The notes under the pieces are model-generated. The model did no database searches. It had not been told where the DNA came from and worked only from the letters and a program-made list of their open reading frames with translations. This document shows positions 17,688-30,129 of a stretch of DNA of 45,664 nucleotides, in pieces. Each line of letters opens with the position of its first letter. Position 1 is the stretch's first letter. This DNA is from Acidobacteriaceae bacterium. GTDB taxonomy: Bacteria > Acidobacteriota > Terriglobia > Terriglobales > Acidobacteriaceae. Location: the NCBI GenBank assembly GCA_030037635.1, contig JASHQH010000284.1, positions 1 to 45,664 of the forward strand, in the 5' to 3' direction. Position numbers and translations under genes: made by a program.

Positions 17688-19339
17688 CAATCGAGGAGCT
17701 CGAACAGATCGCCAAGACCGCCAGGCAGGAACGCGAGAAATACGACTTCGAAGTGAACGTGTGCATGGACCTGGCCTGCGCCAGCCAGGGCGCGGGCGAA
17801 TTGAAAGACGCGCTCGTGAAGGCCGCCGAAGCGTCGGGAAAAAAAGTGTGCGTGCGCCGCACCGGCTGCATGGGACCGTGCTCCCATGGGCCTCTGGTGC
17901 GTGTCGATCCCGAGGAGACTCTCTATCATCACGTAAAGCAGGCAGACGCCGCAGCCATCGTCGGCCATCTCGGTAACCAGCCCGTAGCCCCGCTCCAGTG
18001 CGACCTGCACGAGCATTTCGACAAGCAGGTGCGCGTGGTGCTGGAAAATGCGGGCTACATCGATCCCGAAAAGATTGAAGATTACATCGCGCGCGACGGT
18101 TACAAGGCGCTGCTGACGGTGCTCATGGAGATGACGCCGGGCGGCGTGGTTCACCGCGTGACCGAAAGCGGCCTGCGCGGGCGCGGGGGCGGCGGCTATC
18201 CCACGGGACTGAAGTGGAGCACGGTGGCCAAGGCCAAAGGCGACCTCAAGTACGTAGTCTGCAACGGCGACGAAGGCGACCCCGGTGCGTTTATGGATCG
18301 CAGCGTGATGGAGGGCGATCCGCATCGCGTGATCGAAGGCATGGCCATTGCGGCTTACGCGGTGGGCGCCAGCAAGGGCTTCATCTACGTGCGCGCCGAG
18401 TATCCGGTGGCGGTTTCGCGCCTGACCACCGCGCTGCGCGAGGCGCGCCGCCACGGCTTATTGGGCAACAACATCAGCAACACGCCGTTCAATTTCGATG
18501 TGGAGATTCGCCTCGGCGCCGGGGCCTTCGTGTGCGGCGAAGAAACGGCGCTGATCGCATCCATTGAAGGCAAGCGCGGTACGCCCAAGCCGCGCCCGCC
18601 CTATCCCGCCTCCAGCGGCCTTTGGGGCAAGCCAACGCTCATCAACAATGTTGAAACCTACGCCAACATCGCGCCCATCGTGCGCAACGGCGGCAAGTGG
18701 TTTTTCAACATGGGTTCGGAGCGCAGCAAGGGGACGAAGGTTTTTGCGCTCACCGGCAAAATCGCCAACACCGGCCTGGTTGAAGTGCCCATGGGCATCA
18801 AGCTGCGCGAGATCATCGAAGTCATCGGGGGCGGCGTGCCCGAGGGCCATAAATTCAAGGCCGTACAGACTGGCGGCCCGTCGGGCGGATGCATCCCCGA
18901 AGAGATGCTCGATATTGGCGTCAGCTACGACGCGCTGCTCAAGATGGGTTCCATCATGGGCTCCGGCGGCATGATTGTGATGGACGATACCTCGTGCATG
19001 GTCAACGTGGCGCGCTTCTTTATCGAGTTCTGCATGACCGAGTCCTGCGGCAAGTGCATTCCCTGCCGCGCGGGCACGGCGCAGATGTATACCCTGCTCA
19101 CGCGCATCTCCACCGGAACGGGTACCATGGACGATCTGGCCATGCTCGAGGAGCTCTGCGCAACCGTCAAGGAGACGAGCCTGTGCGGGCTGGGCCAGAC
19201 TGCGCCCAACCCCGTGCTCAGCACGCTCAAATACTTCCGTAACGAGTATCTCGAGCACATCCTGCACAAGCGCTGTCGCGCCGGGGTCTGCACCATGGAA
19301 GGGATCGGCACTGAACTTGCCAACGAGGTGACAGCATGA
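17684..19339 (+). CDS. hoxF: NAD-linked [NiFe]-hydrogenase, diaphorase subunit HoxF
   Basis: A 551-residue NuoF-like flavoprotein that exchanges electrons with NAD(H). An N-terminal thioredoxin-like [2Fe-2S] domain (C27, C32, C62, C66) precedes the NADH-binding motif [14 protein letters not shown] (about residue 165), the FMN region [14 protein letters not shown], and a C-terminal [4Fe-4S] motif [13 protein letters not shown] with a later C in SLCGLGQ. ATG 17684 overlaps the hoxE stop; ATG 17672 is an alternative adding four residues. The N-terminal Trx-like domain fused to the NuoF core is characteristic of group 3d HoxF. Confidence 0.95.
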   Translation: MTIEELEQIAKTARQEREKYDFEVNVCMDLACASQGAGELKDALVKAAEASGKKVCVRRTGCMGPCSHGPLVRVDPEETLYHHVKQADAAAIVGHLGNQPVAPLQCDLHEHFDKQVRVVLENAGYIDPEKIEDYIARDGYKALLTVLMEMTPGGVVHRVTESGLRGRGGGGYPTGLKWSTVAKAKGDLKYVVCNGDEGDPGAFMDRSVMEGDPHRVIEGMAIAAYAVGASKGFIYVRAEYPVAVSRLTTALREARRHGLLGNNISNTPFNFDVEIRLGAGAFVCGEETALIASIEGKRGTPKPRPPYPASSGLWGKPTLINNVETYANIAPIVRNGGKWFFNMGSERSKGTKVFALTGKIANTGLVEVPMGIKLREIIEVIGGGVPEGHKFKAVQTGGPSGGCIPEEMLDIGVSYDALLKMGSIMGSGGMIVMDDTSCMVNVARFFIEFCMTESCGKCIPCRAGTAQMYTLLTRISTGTGTMDDLAMLEELCATVKETSLCGLGQTAPNPVLSTLKYFRNEYLEHILHKRCRAGVCTMEGIGTELANEVTA

Positions 19340-20052
19340 GCCAGGTCGAATCGGACGTCAAAACTCTTGTCATCGACGAGCAGGAAGTGAGCGCCCAGGC
19401 CGGCCAGACCATCCTTGAAGTGGCGCTGGAGAACGAGATCAAAATCCCCACTCTCTGCCATCTCGAGGGGCTGAGCGACGTGGGAGCGTGCCGCTTATGC
19501 CTGGTTGAAATCAAGGGCAACAGCAAACTCCTTCCTGCCTGCGTCACGGTCGTGCAGGAAGGCATGGAAGTCAGCACCAACTCTGAGCGGCTGCAGAAGC
19601 ACCGCCGAACCATTCTCGAACTGTTGTTTGCCGAGCGCAACCACATCTGCTCGGTCTGCGTCTCCAACGGCCACTGCGAATTGCAGACCCTCGGCCAGGA
19701 GCAGGGCCTGACGCACGTGCGCCTGCCTTATCGCAATCCCGAGCTGGGCGTTGACGCGTCGCACGAGCGCTTTACTGTCGACCACAACCGCTGCATTCTT
19801 TGCACCCGCTGCGTGCGCGTCTGCGCTGAGATCGAAGGCGCGCACGTGTGGGACGTGATGGGGCGCGGAATCAATTCCGTTGTCATCACCGACCTGCATG
19901 AGGAGTGGGGCAAATCCACGTGCACGCGCTGCGGCAAATGCGTGCAGGTGTGCCCCACCGGAGCCCTGTTCGATAAGAGCAAAATCGGCTCCGATCATCC
20001 CAAGTATCCCGATTTTCTGCCCTATCTCAACCTGATGAGGGAGGCGCAATGA
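19336..20052 (+). CDS. hoxU: NAD-linked [NiFe]-hydrogenase, diaphorase subunit HoxU
   Basis: A 238-residue NuoG-N-terminus-like ferredoxin subunit. A plant-type [2Fe-2S] domain (C41, C52, C55, C69), an NuoG-type His/Cys cluster region ([15 protein letters not shown]) and two ferredoxin motifs ([11 protein letters not shown] and [12 protein letters not shown]) form an electron wire between HoxF and the HoxYH hydrogenase. Its start overlaps hoxF and its stop overlaps hoxY, both by 4 bp, so the subunits are coupled in translation. Confidence 0.95.
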   Translation: MSQVESDVKTLVIDEQEVSAQAGQTILEVALENEIKIPTLCHLEGLSDVGACRLCLVEIKGNSKLLPACVTVVQEGMEVSTNSERLQKHRRTILELLFAERNHICSVCVSNGHCELQTLGQEQGLTHVRLPYRNPELGVDASHERFTVDHNRCILCTRCVRVCAEIEGAHVWDVMGRGINSVVITDLHEEWGKSTCTRCGKCVQVCPTGALFDKSKIGSDHPKYPDFLPYLNLMREAQ

Positions 20053-20582
20053 GCAAGCTGAAACTGGCGACTGTGTGGCTCGACGGCTGCTCCGGCTGCC
20101 ACATGTCGTTTCTTGATATGGACGAGCGGCTGCTGGAGCTGGCCGAGATCGTCGACGTAGTCTACAGCCCTCTCGTCGACACCAAGAAGTTCCCTGACGA
20201 GGTCGATATCACGCTCGTCGAGGGCGCTGTGGCTTCGGTCGACGACGAGAAGAAAATCCGCAAGATCCGCGACCACTCCAAAACCCTCGTGGCCATGGGC
20301 GATTGCGCCATCACCGGCAATGTTCCTTCCATGCGGAATCCCATCGGCCCTGAGGCCATTCTCGACCGCGCTTACATCCAGAACGCCAGCGCGCAGGCGC
20401 AGATTCCTTGCGTGGTGGTGCCCAAGCTGCTGCGCGTGGTGCGGCCTATCCACGAATTTGTCAAAGTGGACGTGTTTTTGCCCGGCTGCCCGCCCTCGGC
20501 CGACACGTTTCACACTGCGCTCACCGCGCTCATCAACGGCGGGCCGCTGGATATTCCGGCGCTCACCCGCTTTGGAGCTTGA
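20049..20582 (+). CDS. hoxY: [NiFe]-hydrogenase small subunit HoxY
   Basis: A 177-residue soluble small subunit with one proximal [4Fe-4S] cluster; ligands are visible as C14 and C17 ([10 protein letters not shown]), C86 (MGDCAITG) and C147 (LPGCPPSAD). There is no Tat signal and no C-terminal anchor, as expected for a cytoplasmic NAD-linked enzyme. It is followed by a 73-bp gap with two hairpins before hoxH, the only sizeable gap among the structural genes. Confidence 0.95.
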   Translation: MSKLKLATVWLDGCSGCHMSFLDMDERLLELAEIVDVVYSPLVDTKKFPDEVDITLVEGAVASVDDEKKIRKIRDHSKTLVAMGDCAITGNVPSMRNPIGPEAILDRAYIQNASAQAQIPCVVVPKLLRVVRPIHEFVKVDVFLPGCPPSADTFHTALTALINGGPLDIPALTRFGA

Positions 20583-20588
20583 TGCACC

Positions 20589-20628
20589 GCCGGCATCCTT
20601 GCCGGCTTCGTGCGGGCTTTTGGCCCGC
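20589..20628 (+). other. two consecutive hairpins in the hoxY-hoxH gap
   Basis: GCCGGC-atcctt-GCCGGC (20589-20606) is followed six bases later by GCGGGC-ttttg-GCCCGC (20612-20628). Both stems are perfect 6-bp GC stems. No U-run follows, so these are not ordinary intrinsic terminators. They could set hoxY/hoxH stoichiometry by mRNA processing or stabilisation, or be a small repeat element. The role is inferred. Confidence 0.55.
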
Positions 20629-20655
20629 GCCGATTGAACGAATTCGGAGCTTTGT

Positions 20656-22080
20656 ATGAGCCAGACCATCACCATCGATCCGGTAACCCGCCTTGAAGGG
20701 CACGGCAAAATCACCATCCAGCTCAGCGCCCAGGGCGAAGTCGAGGCTGCGCATTTCCACGTGACGCAGGTGCGCGGCTTCGAGCGCTTCAGCGAAGGGC
20801 GTCCGTTCTACGAGATGCCCAGCCTGATGGCGCGCATTTGCGGCATCTGCCCGGTTTCGCACCTCATCGCCTCGGCCAAGGCCTGCGAGGCCATCATGTC
20901 GGTGCGCATTCCGCACACCGCCGCACAGTTGCGCCGCATGCTGAACCTGGCGCAGATGGTGCAATCGCACGCGCTCAGCTTTTTCTACCTCGCCTCGCCT
21001 GACCTGCTGCTGGGCATGGAAGCCGATCCCAATGTGCGTAACATTCTGGGCGTGGCCGCGGCCAAGCCGGAACTGGGCCGCGCCGGCGTGGGTTTGCGCC
21101 GCTTCGGGCAAACCATCATCGAGCTGCTCGGTGACAAGCGCGTGCATCCGGGTTGGGTTGTGCCGGGCGGTGTAACCGAGCCGCTCTCGCCTGCCAAGCG
21201 TGACAAGATTCTGGCCATGATTCCCGAAGCCTACGCCAACGTTGCCCTGGCGCTGGGCGCGTACAAACAGATTGCCGGCGCGTTCAAAGAGGAGATCGAA
21301 GTCTTCGCCAGTTTCCCGACCAATTATCTGAGCCTGATCAACGAAGATGAGTCGATCGAGTTCACCGATGGCACGCTGCGGCTCGTCGACTCGACCGGCA
21401 GCATCATCGAAGACGGCATCACTGCAGCTCGCTTCTCCGAAGCGATGGGCGAGGCAGTGGAGCCGTACAGCTACACCAAGTTCGCCTATTACAAGCCGCT
21501 CGGTTATCCCGCCGGAAGCTATCGCGTCGGTCCATTGGCGCGGCTGAATATCGTCAAGGCGATGGGCACGCCGCGTGCCGAGGCCGAACTCGCCGAATTC
21601 AAGCAGCTCGCGCCGGGCCTGGTCGAAAGTTCCTTCCACTACCACCACGCACGCCTGGTCGAAATGCTTTACGGCATCGAAAAAATCGAGGAGATCCTCG
21701 CCGATCCGCGCATTCTGGGCAAGCATGTGCGCGCCACGGCAGGCGTCAACCGACTTGAGGGCGCGGGGCAGGCCGAAGCGCCGCGCGGCACGCTGCATCA
21801 TCATTACAAGGTCGACGACAACGGAAAAATCACCTGGGCCAACCTGGTGATCGCCACCGGCCAGAACAACAACGCCATGAATCTCGGCGTGCTGCAGGCC
21901 GCCCGCCACTACGTGAAGAATGGCAAGTTCACTGAAGGCATTCTGAACCGCGTCGAAGCTGTGGTGCGCACCTTCGACCCGTGCCTGAGCTGCTCTTCGC
22001 ATGCCGCCGGCCAGATGCCGCTGGAGATTTCGCTCGTCTCAGCAGACGGTGAAGTGGTTGATCGCGTGGTGCGCGATTGA
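20656..22080 (+). CDS. hoxH: [NiFe]-hydrogenase large subunit HoxH (group 3d)
   Basis: A 474-residue catalytic subunit. The NiFe ligands are present: L1 motif [10 protein letters not shown] (C62, C65) and L2 motif DPCLSCSSH (C443, C446, with H449). A 25-residue tail beginning AAGQMPLE follows H449 and should be removed by the endopeptidase encoded next door once nickel is inserted. With HoxEFUY it forms a soluble bidirectional H2:NAD+ oxidoreductase. RBS cggagc precedes ATG 20656. No lesion seen. Confidence 0.96.
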   Translation: MSQTITIDPVTRLEGHGKITIQLSAQGEVEAAHFHVTQVRGFERFSEGRPFYEMPSLMARICGICPVSHLIASAKACEAIMSVRIPHTAAQLRRMLNLAQMVQSHALSFFYLASPDLLLGMEADPNVRNILGVAAAKPELGRAGVGLRRFGQTIIELLGDKRVHPGWVVPGGVTEPLSPAKRDKILAMIPEAYANVALALGAYKQIAGAFKEEIEVFASFPTNYLSLINEDESIEFTDGTLRLVDSTGSIIEDGITAARFSEAMGEAVEPYSYTKFAYYKPLGYPAGSYRVGPLARLNIVKAMGTPRAEAELAEFKQLAPGLVESSFHYHHARLVEMLYGIEKIEEILADPRILGKHVRATAGVNRLEGAGQAEAPRGTLHHHYKVDDNGKITWANLVIATGQNNNAMNLGVLQAARHYVKNGKFTEGILNRVEAVVRTFDPCLSCSSHAAGQMPLEISLVSADGEVVDRVVRD

Positions 22081-22142
22081 TTGGTTCGCCGCGGTGCGCA
22101 CTGCTCCATCCCGCATTGTGCGCATGAACGAAAGGACCCTCC

Positions 22143-22655
22143 ATGCCCTCGGAACTCGTCGAACCCACACAATCAGAAGCCAAGCGTATCGATAACGCCC
22201 GCTGCCTCATCCTCGCCTGCGGCAATACCCTGCGCAGCGACGACGGCGTAGGGCCGCGCCTGGCCGAATGGGCAGCGGAGCGCTTTCGCGAAGACCCTCG
22301 TGTGCGCGTGATTGCACGCCAGCAATATACCCCCGACCTCGCCGAAGACGTCGCTGCCGCCGACTCAGTTCTCTTCGTCGATGCCTCGGTGAAGTCTCCG
22401 GCGGGACGCGTGCGCCTCACGCCTGTCTCGTCGCGTAGCAGCGCGGCCGATCAGAGTTCGCATGAGCTCAGCCCCAACCAGCTTTTGGGCCTGACGCGCT
22501 CTCTCTATGGCTCCATCAAATCCCACGCCATGCTGTTGACCGTCGGAGTTGGCTCGACGGAGCTGGGCGAATCGTTCAGCCAGCTGGTTGAATCCGCGTT
22601 CCCTCGCGCGCGGGGCGTGCTCGAGAAGGCCGTTCTGCGATTTATCGCCGGCTGA
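22143..22655 (+). CDS. hoxW: hydrogenase maturation protease HoxW
   Basis: A 170-residue HyaD/HycI-type endopeptidase. The motif CGNTLRSDDGVGPRLAEW with its acidic pair, then LFVDAS and the later SHAMLL histidine, supply the expected nickel-sensing ligands. Adjacent and cotranscribed with hoxH (62 bp gap, aaagga ribosome site), it should cleave the HoxH C-terminal tail. The first 18 residues are polar and extend beyond the conserved core. It ends the hox operon. Confidence 0.9.
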   Translation: MPSELVEPTQSEAKRIDNARCLILACGNTLRSDDGVGPRLAEWAAERFREDPRVRVIARQQYTPDLAEDVAAADSVLFVDASVKSPAGRVRLTPVSSRSSAADQSSHELSPNQLLGLTRSLYGSIKSHAMLLTVGVGSTELGESFSQLVESAFPRARGVLEKAVLRFIAG

Positions 22656-22696
22656 GCCGCCCCTTTATACCGTTCGGTGTGCTACGGCAAAAGAAT

Positions 22697-22722
22697 GGCG
22701 GCTGCAATCCACCGCAGCCGCC
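22697..22722 (-). terminator. hairpin between the convergent hox and nifJ operons
   Basis: GGCGGCTGC-aatccacc-GCAGCCGCC is a perfect 9-bp stem in the 92-bp gap between hoxW (+) and the DHOD-like gene (-). On the minus strand it is followed by attctttt, acceptable for an intrinsic terminator of the nifJ transcript; on the plus strand the downstream sequence is A/G-rich, so termination of the hox transcript there is less clear. Confidence 0.6.
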
Positions 22723-22747
22723 GAATAAAGGGAGAAAAGGGAAAAAC

Positions 22748-23760
22748 TCAGAATGCGGCGACCGTCTGCCTCAGACTGTACGAGCTGAGCGTTTTGATGT
22801 AATTACCGCGGTCGTAGGGCGAGGTATCGGGCACGGAGCGCCGGCTCAGGCAGCCGCGGATCTCGCCAAGCGACGTGTACTCGTGCTTCTCCAGCCAGTA
22901 GCGCAGGTCGGCCAGCACGCGCGCGATATGTTCGATGCCGTGAATGTGCAGCGCCGACGCTACTTGCGTCACACTGCCTCCGGCCATGATGCTCTTCAGC
23001 ACATCCTCGGCTGAGTGCACGCCGCCGGTGATGGCAATGTCGCAGTTCAAGTGGCCGTAGAGAATCGCCGTCCAGTGCAGCCGCGGCAGCAGCTCAGAGG
23101 GCGTGGAGAAATGCAACGTGGGTCTTACTTCCAGGGCCTCGATATCGAAATCCGGCTGGTAGAACCGGTTGAAGAAAACCATACCGCGCGCGCCCACTTC
23201 CTCGAGACGCGCGCACAGATTCGGCAGACTGGTAAATGATTGCGTAAGCTTGACGGCCACTGGAATCTTTACTGCTTTGCAGACGTTTTCCACCAGCTCG
23301 AGCAGTCGCAGCTCCATTTGCGCCGAAGTTTGCGAGCGATCCGTGGCCAGCGCAAAAGTATTCAGCTCGATGGCGTGCGCGCCGGCCTGCTCCATCTCCC
23401 TGGCAAAGCGCACCCAGCCGCCCGGCGTGGCTCCGTTCAGGCTGGCGACAATGGGAATTCCGGCGGCCTCGCGCGCCTGCCGCAGATGTTCGAGGTAACC
23501 ATCGTGGGTCACGCGGTAGTCGTGCAGATCGGGAAGAAAATCCAGCGATTCGGCAAAGGAATCGGTGCCGCGCGACAGATCCTCGTCCAGCGTGCGCGAC
23601 TCCAGCTCCAACTGCTCCTCAAACAGCGAGGTGAGAACGACGGCCGCGGCGCCCGCATCCTCCATGTGGCGAATATTGTCGATCGACTCAGAGAGTGGCG
23701 TAGCCGCGACCACAATCGGCCCGTTCAATTTCATTCCCAGGTACTGCATGGAAACATCGA

Positions 23761-23764
<4 letters not shown>
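22748..23764 (-). CDS. dihydroorotate dehydrogenase-like flavoprotein coupled to nifJ
   Basis: A 338-residue TIM-barrel protein of the PyrD/PreA superfamily, with NGPIVVAATPLSESIDNIR at the N-terminus, VKLTQSFTSL, and a phosphate/FMN-binding end (AITGGVHSAEDVLKSIMAGG). The usual active-site segment ELN-x-SCPN is replaced by ELNTFALATDRS, so the catalytic Ser/Cys and substrate asparagines of true dihydroorotate dehydrogenases are missing. It overlaps the nifJ stop by ATGA, so it is made with PFOR. I recall similar nifJ-adjacent DHOD-like genes in other phyla, with no known function. A flavin redox or PFOR-accessory role is inferred; pyrimidine synthesis is unlikely. Confidence 0.85.
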
Positions 23765-27408
<3,644 letters not shown>

Positions 27409-27517
27409 TCGCTTCACTCCACACAACGGCCATGAGGAAGTTCAGCCGCTATCGTGAGTCTCAGCTTTGAGGCAGGTAGCCGCAGTGACGCGAGGCACAC
27501 CGGGGCTCCAAAATCCC

Positions 27518-27546
27518 ATTTTATGGAACACTGTTTATATGGTGAA
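27518..27546 (-). promoter_or_regulatory. candidate sigma70-like promoter of nifJ
   Basis: On the minus strand TTCACC (27546-27541), a 17-bp spacer and TAAAAT (27523-27518) resemble -35 and -10 boxes, in an AT-rich patch that stands out in this GC-rich DNA. The predicted start would leave a leader of about 100 nt before ATG 27408. Pattern only. Confidence 0.4.
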
Positions 27547-27614
27547 ACCTGCTGTCGATGGGCTAAAGTATCCAGAATCCAATGCTTAGCATGTGCCGCT
27601 AGCCGCAGGCCTTG

Positions 27615-28457
27615 TCACGGCACCCAAAGCGGTCCTTGTGGGTGACATGCACTGCAGTGATTCAGCGGAAACGCGACCTTTCCGTGGCATGCGCCGCAAT
27701 AGCGGCCTTCAATATTCAGAAACATCGAAAACTCTACTGACTCTTTCCGCGCAGTGGGGAAAATCTCCGGATGGCACAGCTCGCAGCCGTTCCAGATGGC
27801 GTGCTTTTCGTGCGAGAAGACAATGGGATGAACCCACGACAGACGGGCCTTGATGGAAAAGTCTTTTCTGGCCTCCATGGGCGCTGTCTTGACGGATATA
27901 CCCTCCAGAAAATCAACCGGCTTGATTTTTCCTTCTTTTTCCGCGGCAATCCAATCGACGCCGTAAAAGGTGTCTTTCGGCAATTCTGCGGTAAAGGTGT
28001 TGTAGTCATATTTCCTGGCGCCTGGCTTGTCCAGCGAATGGCACCGGTCGCAGTCTTTTCCATTGGTGTCGTCGGAGCAGGCAGCAAAGATCGGCTTTCC
28101 GTTGAACAATCTTTTCCCGTCGTGGCAAGCGCCACAATGAAAGCCCTGGCGATTCGACGTCGCGCTGACGCCGGTGGCGTTGGCTTGCATGGCAAAGCCG
28201 ATGTCCACATGGCAAAGACGGCAAGTAAACCTGGCGCGATGCAGCCAATGATCGAAGACTACAGGTCCAGGACCTGTGACCGCGTGGTTCGAGAGAACTA
28301 CTTTGCCGTAGTCAGAAGGCTGTGTAACAGGTGGTTGTGGCAGGTAGACCTGGCCGAAACCCGGCAAAGTCAGAAAGAGCCCTGCGCAGATGGACGCAGC
28401 GATCCGGCATCGGCGCTCAGTTCTTCTCGGCCTGTTTTCGATCGAGCACATTCGCAT
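27615..28457 (-). CDS. exported hexahaem c-type cytochrome (downstream paralogue)
   Basis: About 280 residues with an N-terminal signal sequence (hydrophobic SICAGLFLTLPGFGQ, residues 22-36) and six CxxCH haem sites: CRLCH (79-83), CGACH (108-112), CDRCH (136-140), then CELCH, CGACH and CSACH towards the C-terminus. The layout of two triads separated by about 90 residues resembles c7/c3-type multihaem proteins and suggests periplasmic electron transfer. ATG 28457 (GGAG upstream) lies inside the preceding gene, a 41-bp overlap; the frame is open further upstream, but that part is antisense-like shadow of the neighbour. It is closely similar to the cytochrome at 29032-29838, so the pair arose by duplication. 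Confidence 0.88.
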   Translation of the reverse strand: MRMCSIENRPRRTERRCRIAASICAGLFLTLPGFGQVYLPQPPVTQPSDYGKVVLSNHAVTGPGPVVFDHWLHRARFTCRLCHVDIGFAMQANATGVSATSNRQGFHCGACHDGKRLFNGKPIFAACSDDTNGKDCDRCHSLDKPGARKYDYNTFTAELPKDTFYGVDWIAAEKEGKIKPVDFLEGISVKTAPMEARKDFSIKARLSWVHPIVFSHEKHAIWNGCELCHPEIFPTARKESVEFSMFLNIEGRYCGACHGKVAFPLNHCSACHPQGPLWVP

Positions 28458-29019
28458 AAACGCTCCGGCAGGTCCGCAGCCGTCCCTGGTAGTTCCTCTT
28501 TTGTGTGGCGTCGAGCTTTGCGATCTGTAGCTGTAGAGCATCGCATCTGGAAATAAGCGATGCCAGCTCCTCTTCGGAAAAGCTCTTCGCGTCTTGAGTC
28601 CTGGAGCAAATCTCGTCCAACTCTTTCTGCCAGGCTTCTGGCGCCGGAGGCGACGGCGGATTCGATGAACTTTGATCGTCTGTAGCTCGCTTCGCGTCCA
28701 ACACATATTGGTAAATGCCCCGGCACATATGCAGTCGACTCTGGTAGACCTTTTTCCGCGTCTCGTCGAGCCTTTCCACTTGCGGCTGCAGAGCATCGCA
28801 CCTGGAAATGAGCGATGCCAGGTCGTCCTCGGAAAAGCTCATGGCGTCCTGGGTCCTGGAACACACCGCGTCGAACTCTTTTTGCCAGGCGGCCGGTGCC
28901 GCAGCTGGTGCCGCGGTTGCTTGCGCGGCGCAGGAGCGGACTCCGCCCAGGGCAAGTGCCGCAGCCAACGCCGACAGCTCTGTTGCCAGCAACGCCACGA
29001 TCATGATCCGCCGAGACAT
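28417..29019 (-). CDS. exported protein of two tandem Cys-rich repeats, function unknown
   Basis: A 200-residue protein with a signal peptide (about 1-32) and two 69-residue repeats, residues 44-112 and 129-197, offset by exactly 85 residues. By hand alignment 46 of 69 positions are identical. Each repeat has three cysteines (C53, C74, C99; C138, C159, C184) and the shared block CSRTQDA, then ASLISRCDALQ. The repeats look alpha-helical and are joined by a Pro/Ser linker. No CxxCH is present, so the cysteines probably form disulphides. I do not recognise the family. Its place between two hexahaem cytochromes, 12 bp after one and overlapping the other, suggests a partner or scaffold (inference). 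Confidence 0.82.
   Translation of the reverse strand: MSRRIMIVALLATELSALAAALALGGVRSCAAQATAAPAAAPAAWQKEFDAVCSRTQDAMSFSEDDLASLISRCDALQPQVERLDETRKKVYQSRLHMCRGIYQYVLDAKRATDDQSSSNPPSPPAPEAWQKELDEICSRTQDAKSFSEEELASLISRCDALQLQIAKLDATQKRNYQGRLRTCRSVYANVLDRKQAEKN
28429..28890 (-). repeat. intragenic tandem duplication (two 207-bp units)
   Basis: Unit 1 spans 28684-28890 and unit 2 spans 28429-28635 in the Cys-repeat gene; each encodes 69 residues, separated by a 48-bp linker. Stretches such as tctgccaggc and catcgca.ctggaaat are recognisable in both at nucleotide level, pointing to a fairly recent duplication. Confidence 0.85.
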
Positions 29020-29031
29020 GAACGCCTTTGC

Positions 29032-29838
29032 TTAAGAAGGTTGTACCGGCTTGGAATGGCAGCGCTGGCAATCCGTCATAGGAAACGCCACATTCTTGTG
29101 GCAGGCGCCGCAGTATTTCCCTTGGGAGTTGTCCACCATCGTGTAGTGATTCGATCCCTTCTTCACGCCAAAGATGTCAGGGTGGCAAACCTCACAGCCG
29201 TTCCAAACGGTGTGCTTCTTGTGAGAGAAGATGATGTCAGGCATCCCTTCAACTGTGGGACTGAGGGCAAAATCCTTCTGCACGGGGAGATTGTTCGGTC
29301 CCGCGGAAACGCCTTCCAGGTAAGGGGCGGGCTTGATGAATCCCAAGGCTTCGGCCTTCTCCCAATCGATGCCATTGCCGAAACGGGCCTTGGGAAGCGG
29401 CCGGCTGAAGGCGAAAAAGTCGAAGTCGCTTGCGACTTCCTTGCCCAGCGAGTGGCAGCGGTCACAGCGTTTCGGATCGGCCGTCTCCACGCCGCCCGAG
29501 CAGGCTTGAAACACGATCTTCCCGTTCACCACTCTCTTTCCGTCGTGGCACGCGCCGCAGTAGAATCCGCGCTCATTGTCCACGGCCCTGATGCCCGTGC
29601 CGCCTGCCTTCATGGCAAAACCAATATCCACGTGGCACACCCGGCAGGTGAACATGGCCCGATGAATCCAATGGTCGAAGACCACGGGAGCAAGGCCCGC
29701 ATTCTCTGAGTAATTTGAGATCACCACCCGGCCGTATTCATACGGCAGGGGCCGCTTCTGCCTGGTTCCGGTTTGGGAGAAAGAGGAAGTGCAGAAAATA
29801 AGAACGAACACCAAGGCTGTGAAAACTTTCCAGTTCAT
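29032..29838 (-). CDS. exported hexahaem c-type cytochrome (upstream paralogue)
   Basis: 268 residues with a clear signal peptide (residues 1-21, ending SFSQ) and six CxxCH haem sites at 65-69, 94-98, 125-129, 215-219, 243-247 and 257-261. Extra histidines (H56, H60, H206, H209) are candidates for distal haem ligands. The shared blocks VVFDHWIHRA, HVDIGFAM, CGACHDGKR and WNGCEVCHP show close paralogy with the cytochrome at 27615-28457. AAGGAG precedes ATG 29838. It is first of a three-gene unit and lies downstream of a sigma54-like promoter. A periplasmic electron-transfer role is inferred; partners are unknown. Confidence 0.9.
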   Translation of the reverse strand: MNWKVFTALVFVLIFCTSSFSQTGTRQKRPLPYEYGRVVISNYSENAGLAPVVFDHWIHRAMFTCRVCHVDIGFAMKAGGTGIRAVDNERGFYCGACHDGKRVVNGKIVFQACSGGVETADPKRCDRCHSLGKEVASDFDFFAFSRPLPKARFGNGIDWEKAEALGFIKPAPYLEGVSAGPNNLPVQKDFALSPTVEGMPDIIFSHKKHTVWNGCEVCHPDIFGVKKGSNHYTMVDNSQGKYCGACHKNVAFPMTDCQRCHSKPVQPS

Positions 29839-29979
29839 CGAGAGGCTCCTTCCCGATGGAACGGCTCTGGTTTGCCTTGCGCGCGGCTCCAGCCTATCGC
29901 TCCTCCCCGAGATCGCCGCTACAGGAGCAGACGCGGAGGCGTGTGGGAGGAACGTTGAGCATTTAACACTCATACCGAG

Positions 29980-29995
29980 TGCAATAGCTGTGCCC
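29980..29995 (-). promoter_or_regulatory. sigma54-like -24/-12 promoter of the cytochrome unit
   Basis: The minus strand reads GGGCACAGCTATTGCA, matching the sigma54 pattern TGGCACG-N4-TTGCA at all core bases (GG and GC correctly spaced), with changes only at the first T and the seventh base. Initiation would fall near 29970, about 130 nt before the cytochrome ATG. No activator site was identified. The remaining non-coding DNA from 29839 to 30129 shows nothing else I can name. Confidence 0.5.
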
Positions 29996-30129
29996 GGCGT
30001 CACGGTTCACTTGAGTTTCAGCATTGGAGCCGGATGGTTGGATTTTTCCCGAGAGCTGCGGGCAGGTTCCGCGGCGCCGGGGCGCCCGGTTCAGTCTCGG
30101 CTTGGGCGGGGATTCGCTCCTGGGCTAAC

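Noticed and set aside
20563-22002. 479-codon minus-strand frame opposite hoxH
   Set aside because: The plus strand encodes an unmistakable HoxH with all ligands; the opposite frame has biased, low-information composition typical of GC-rich antisense shadow.
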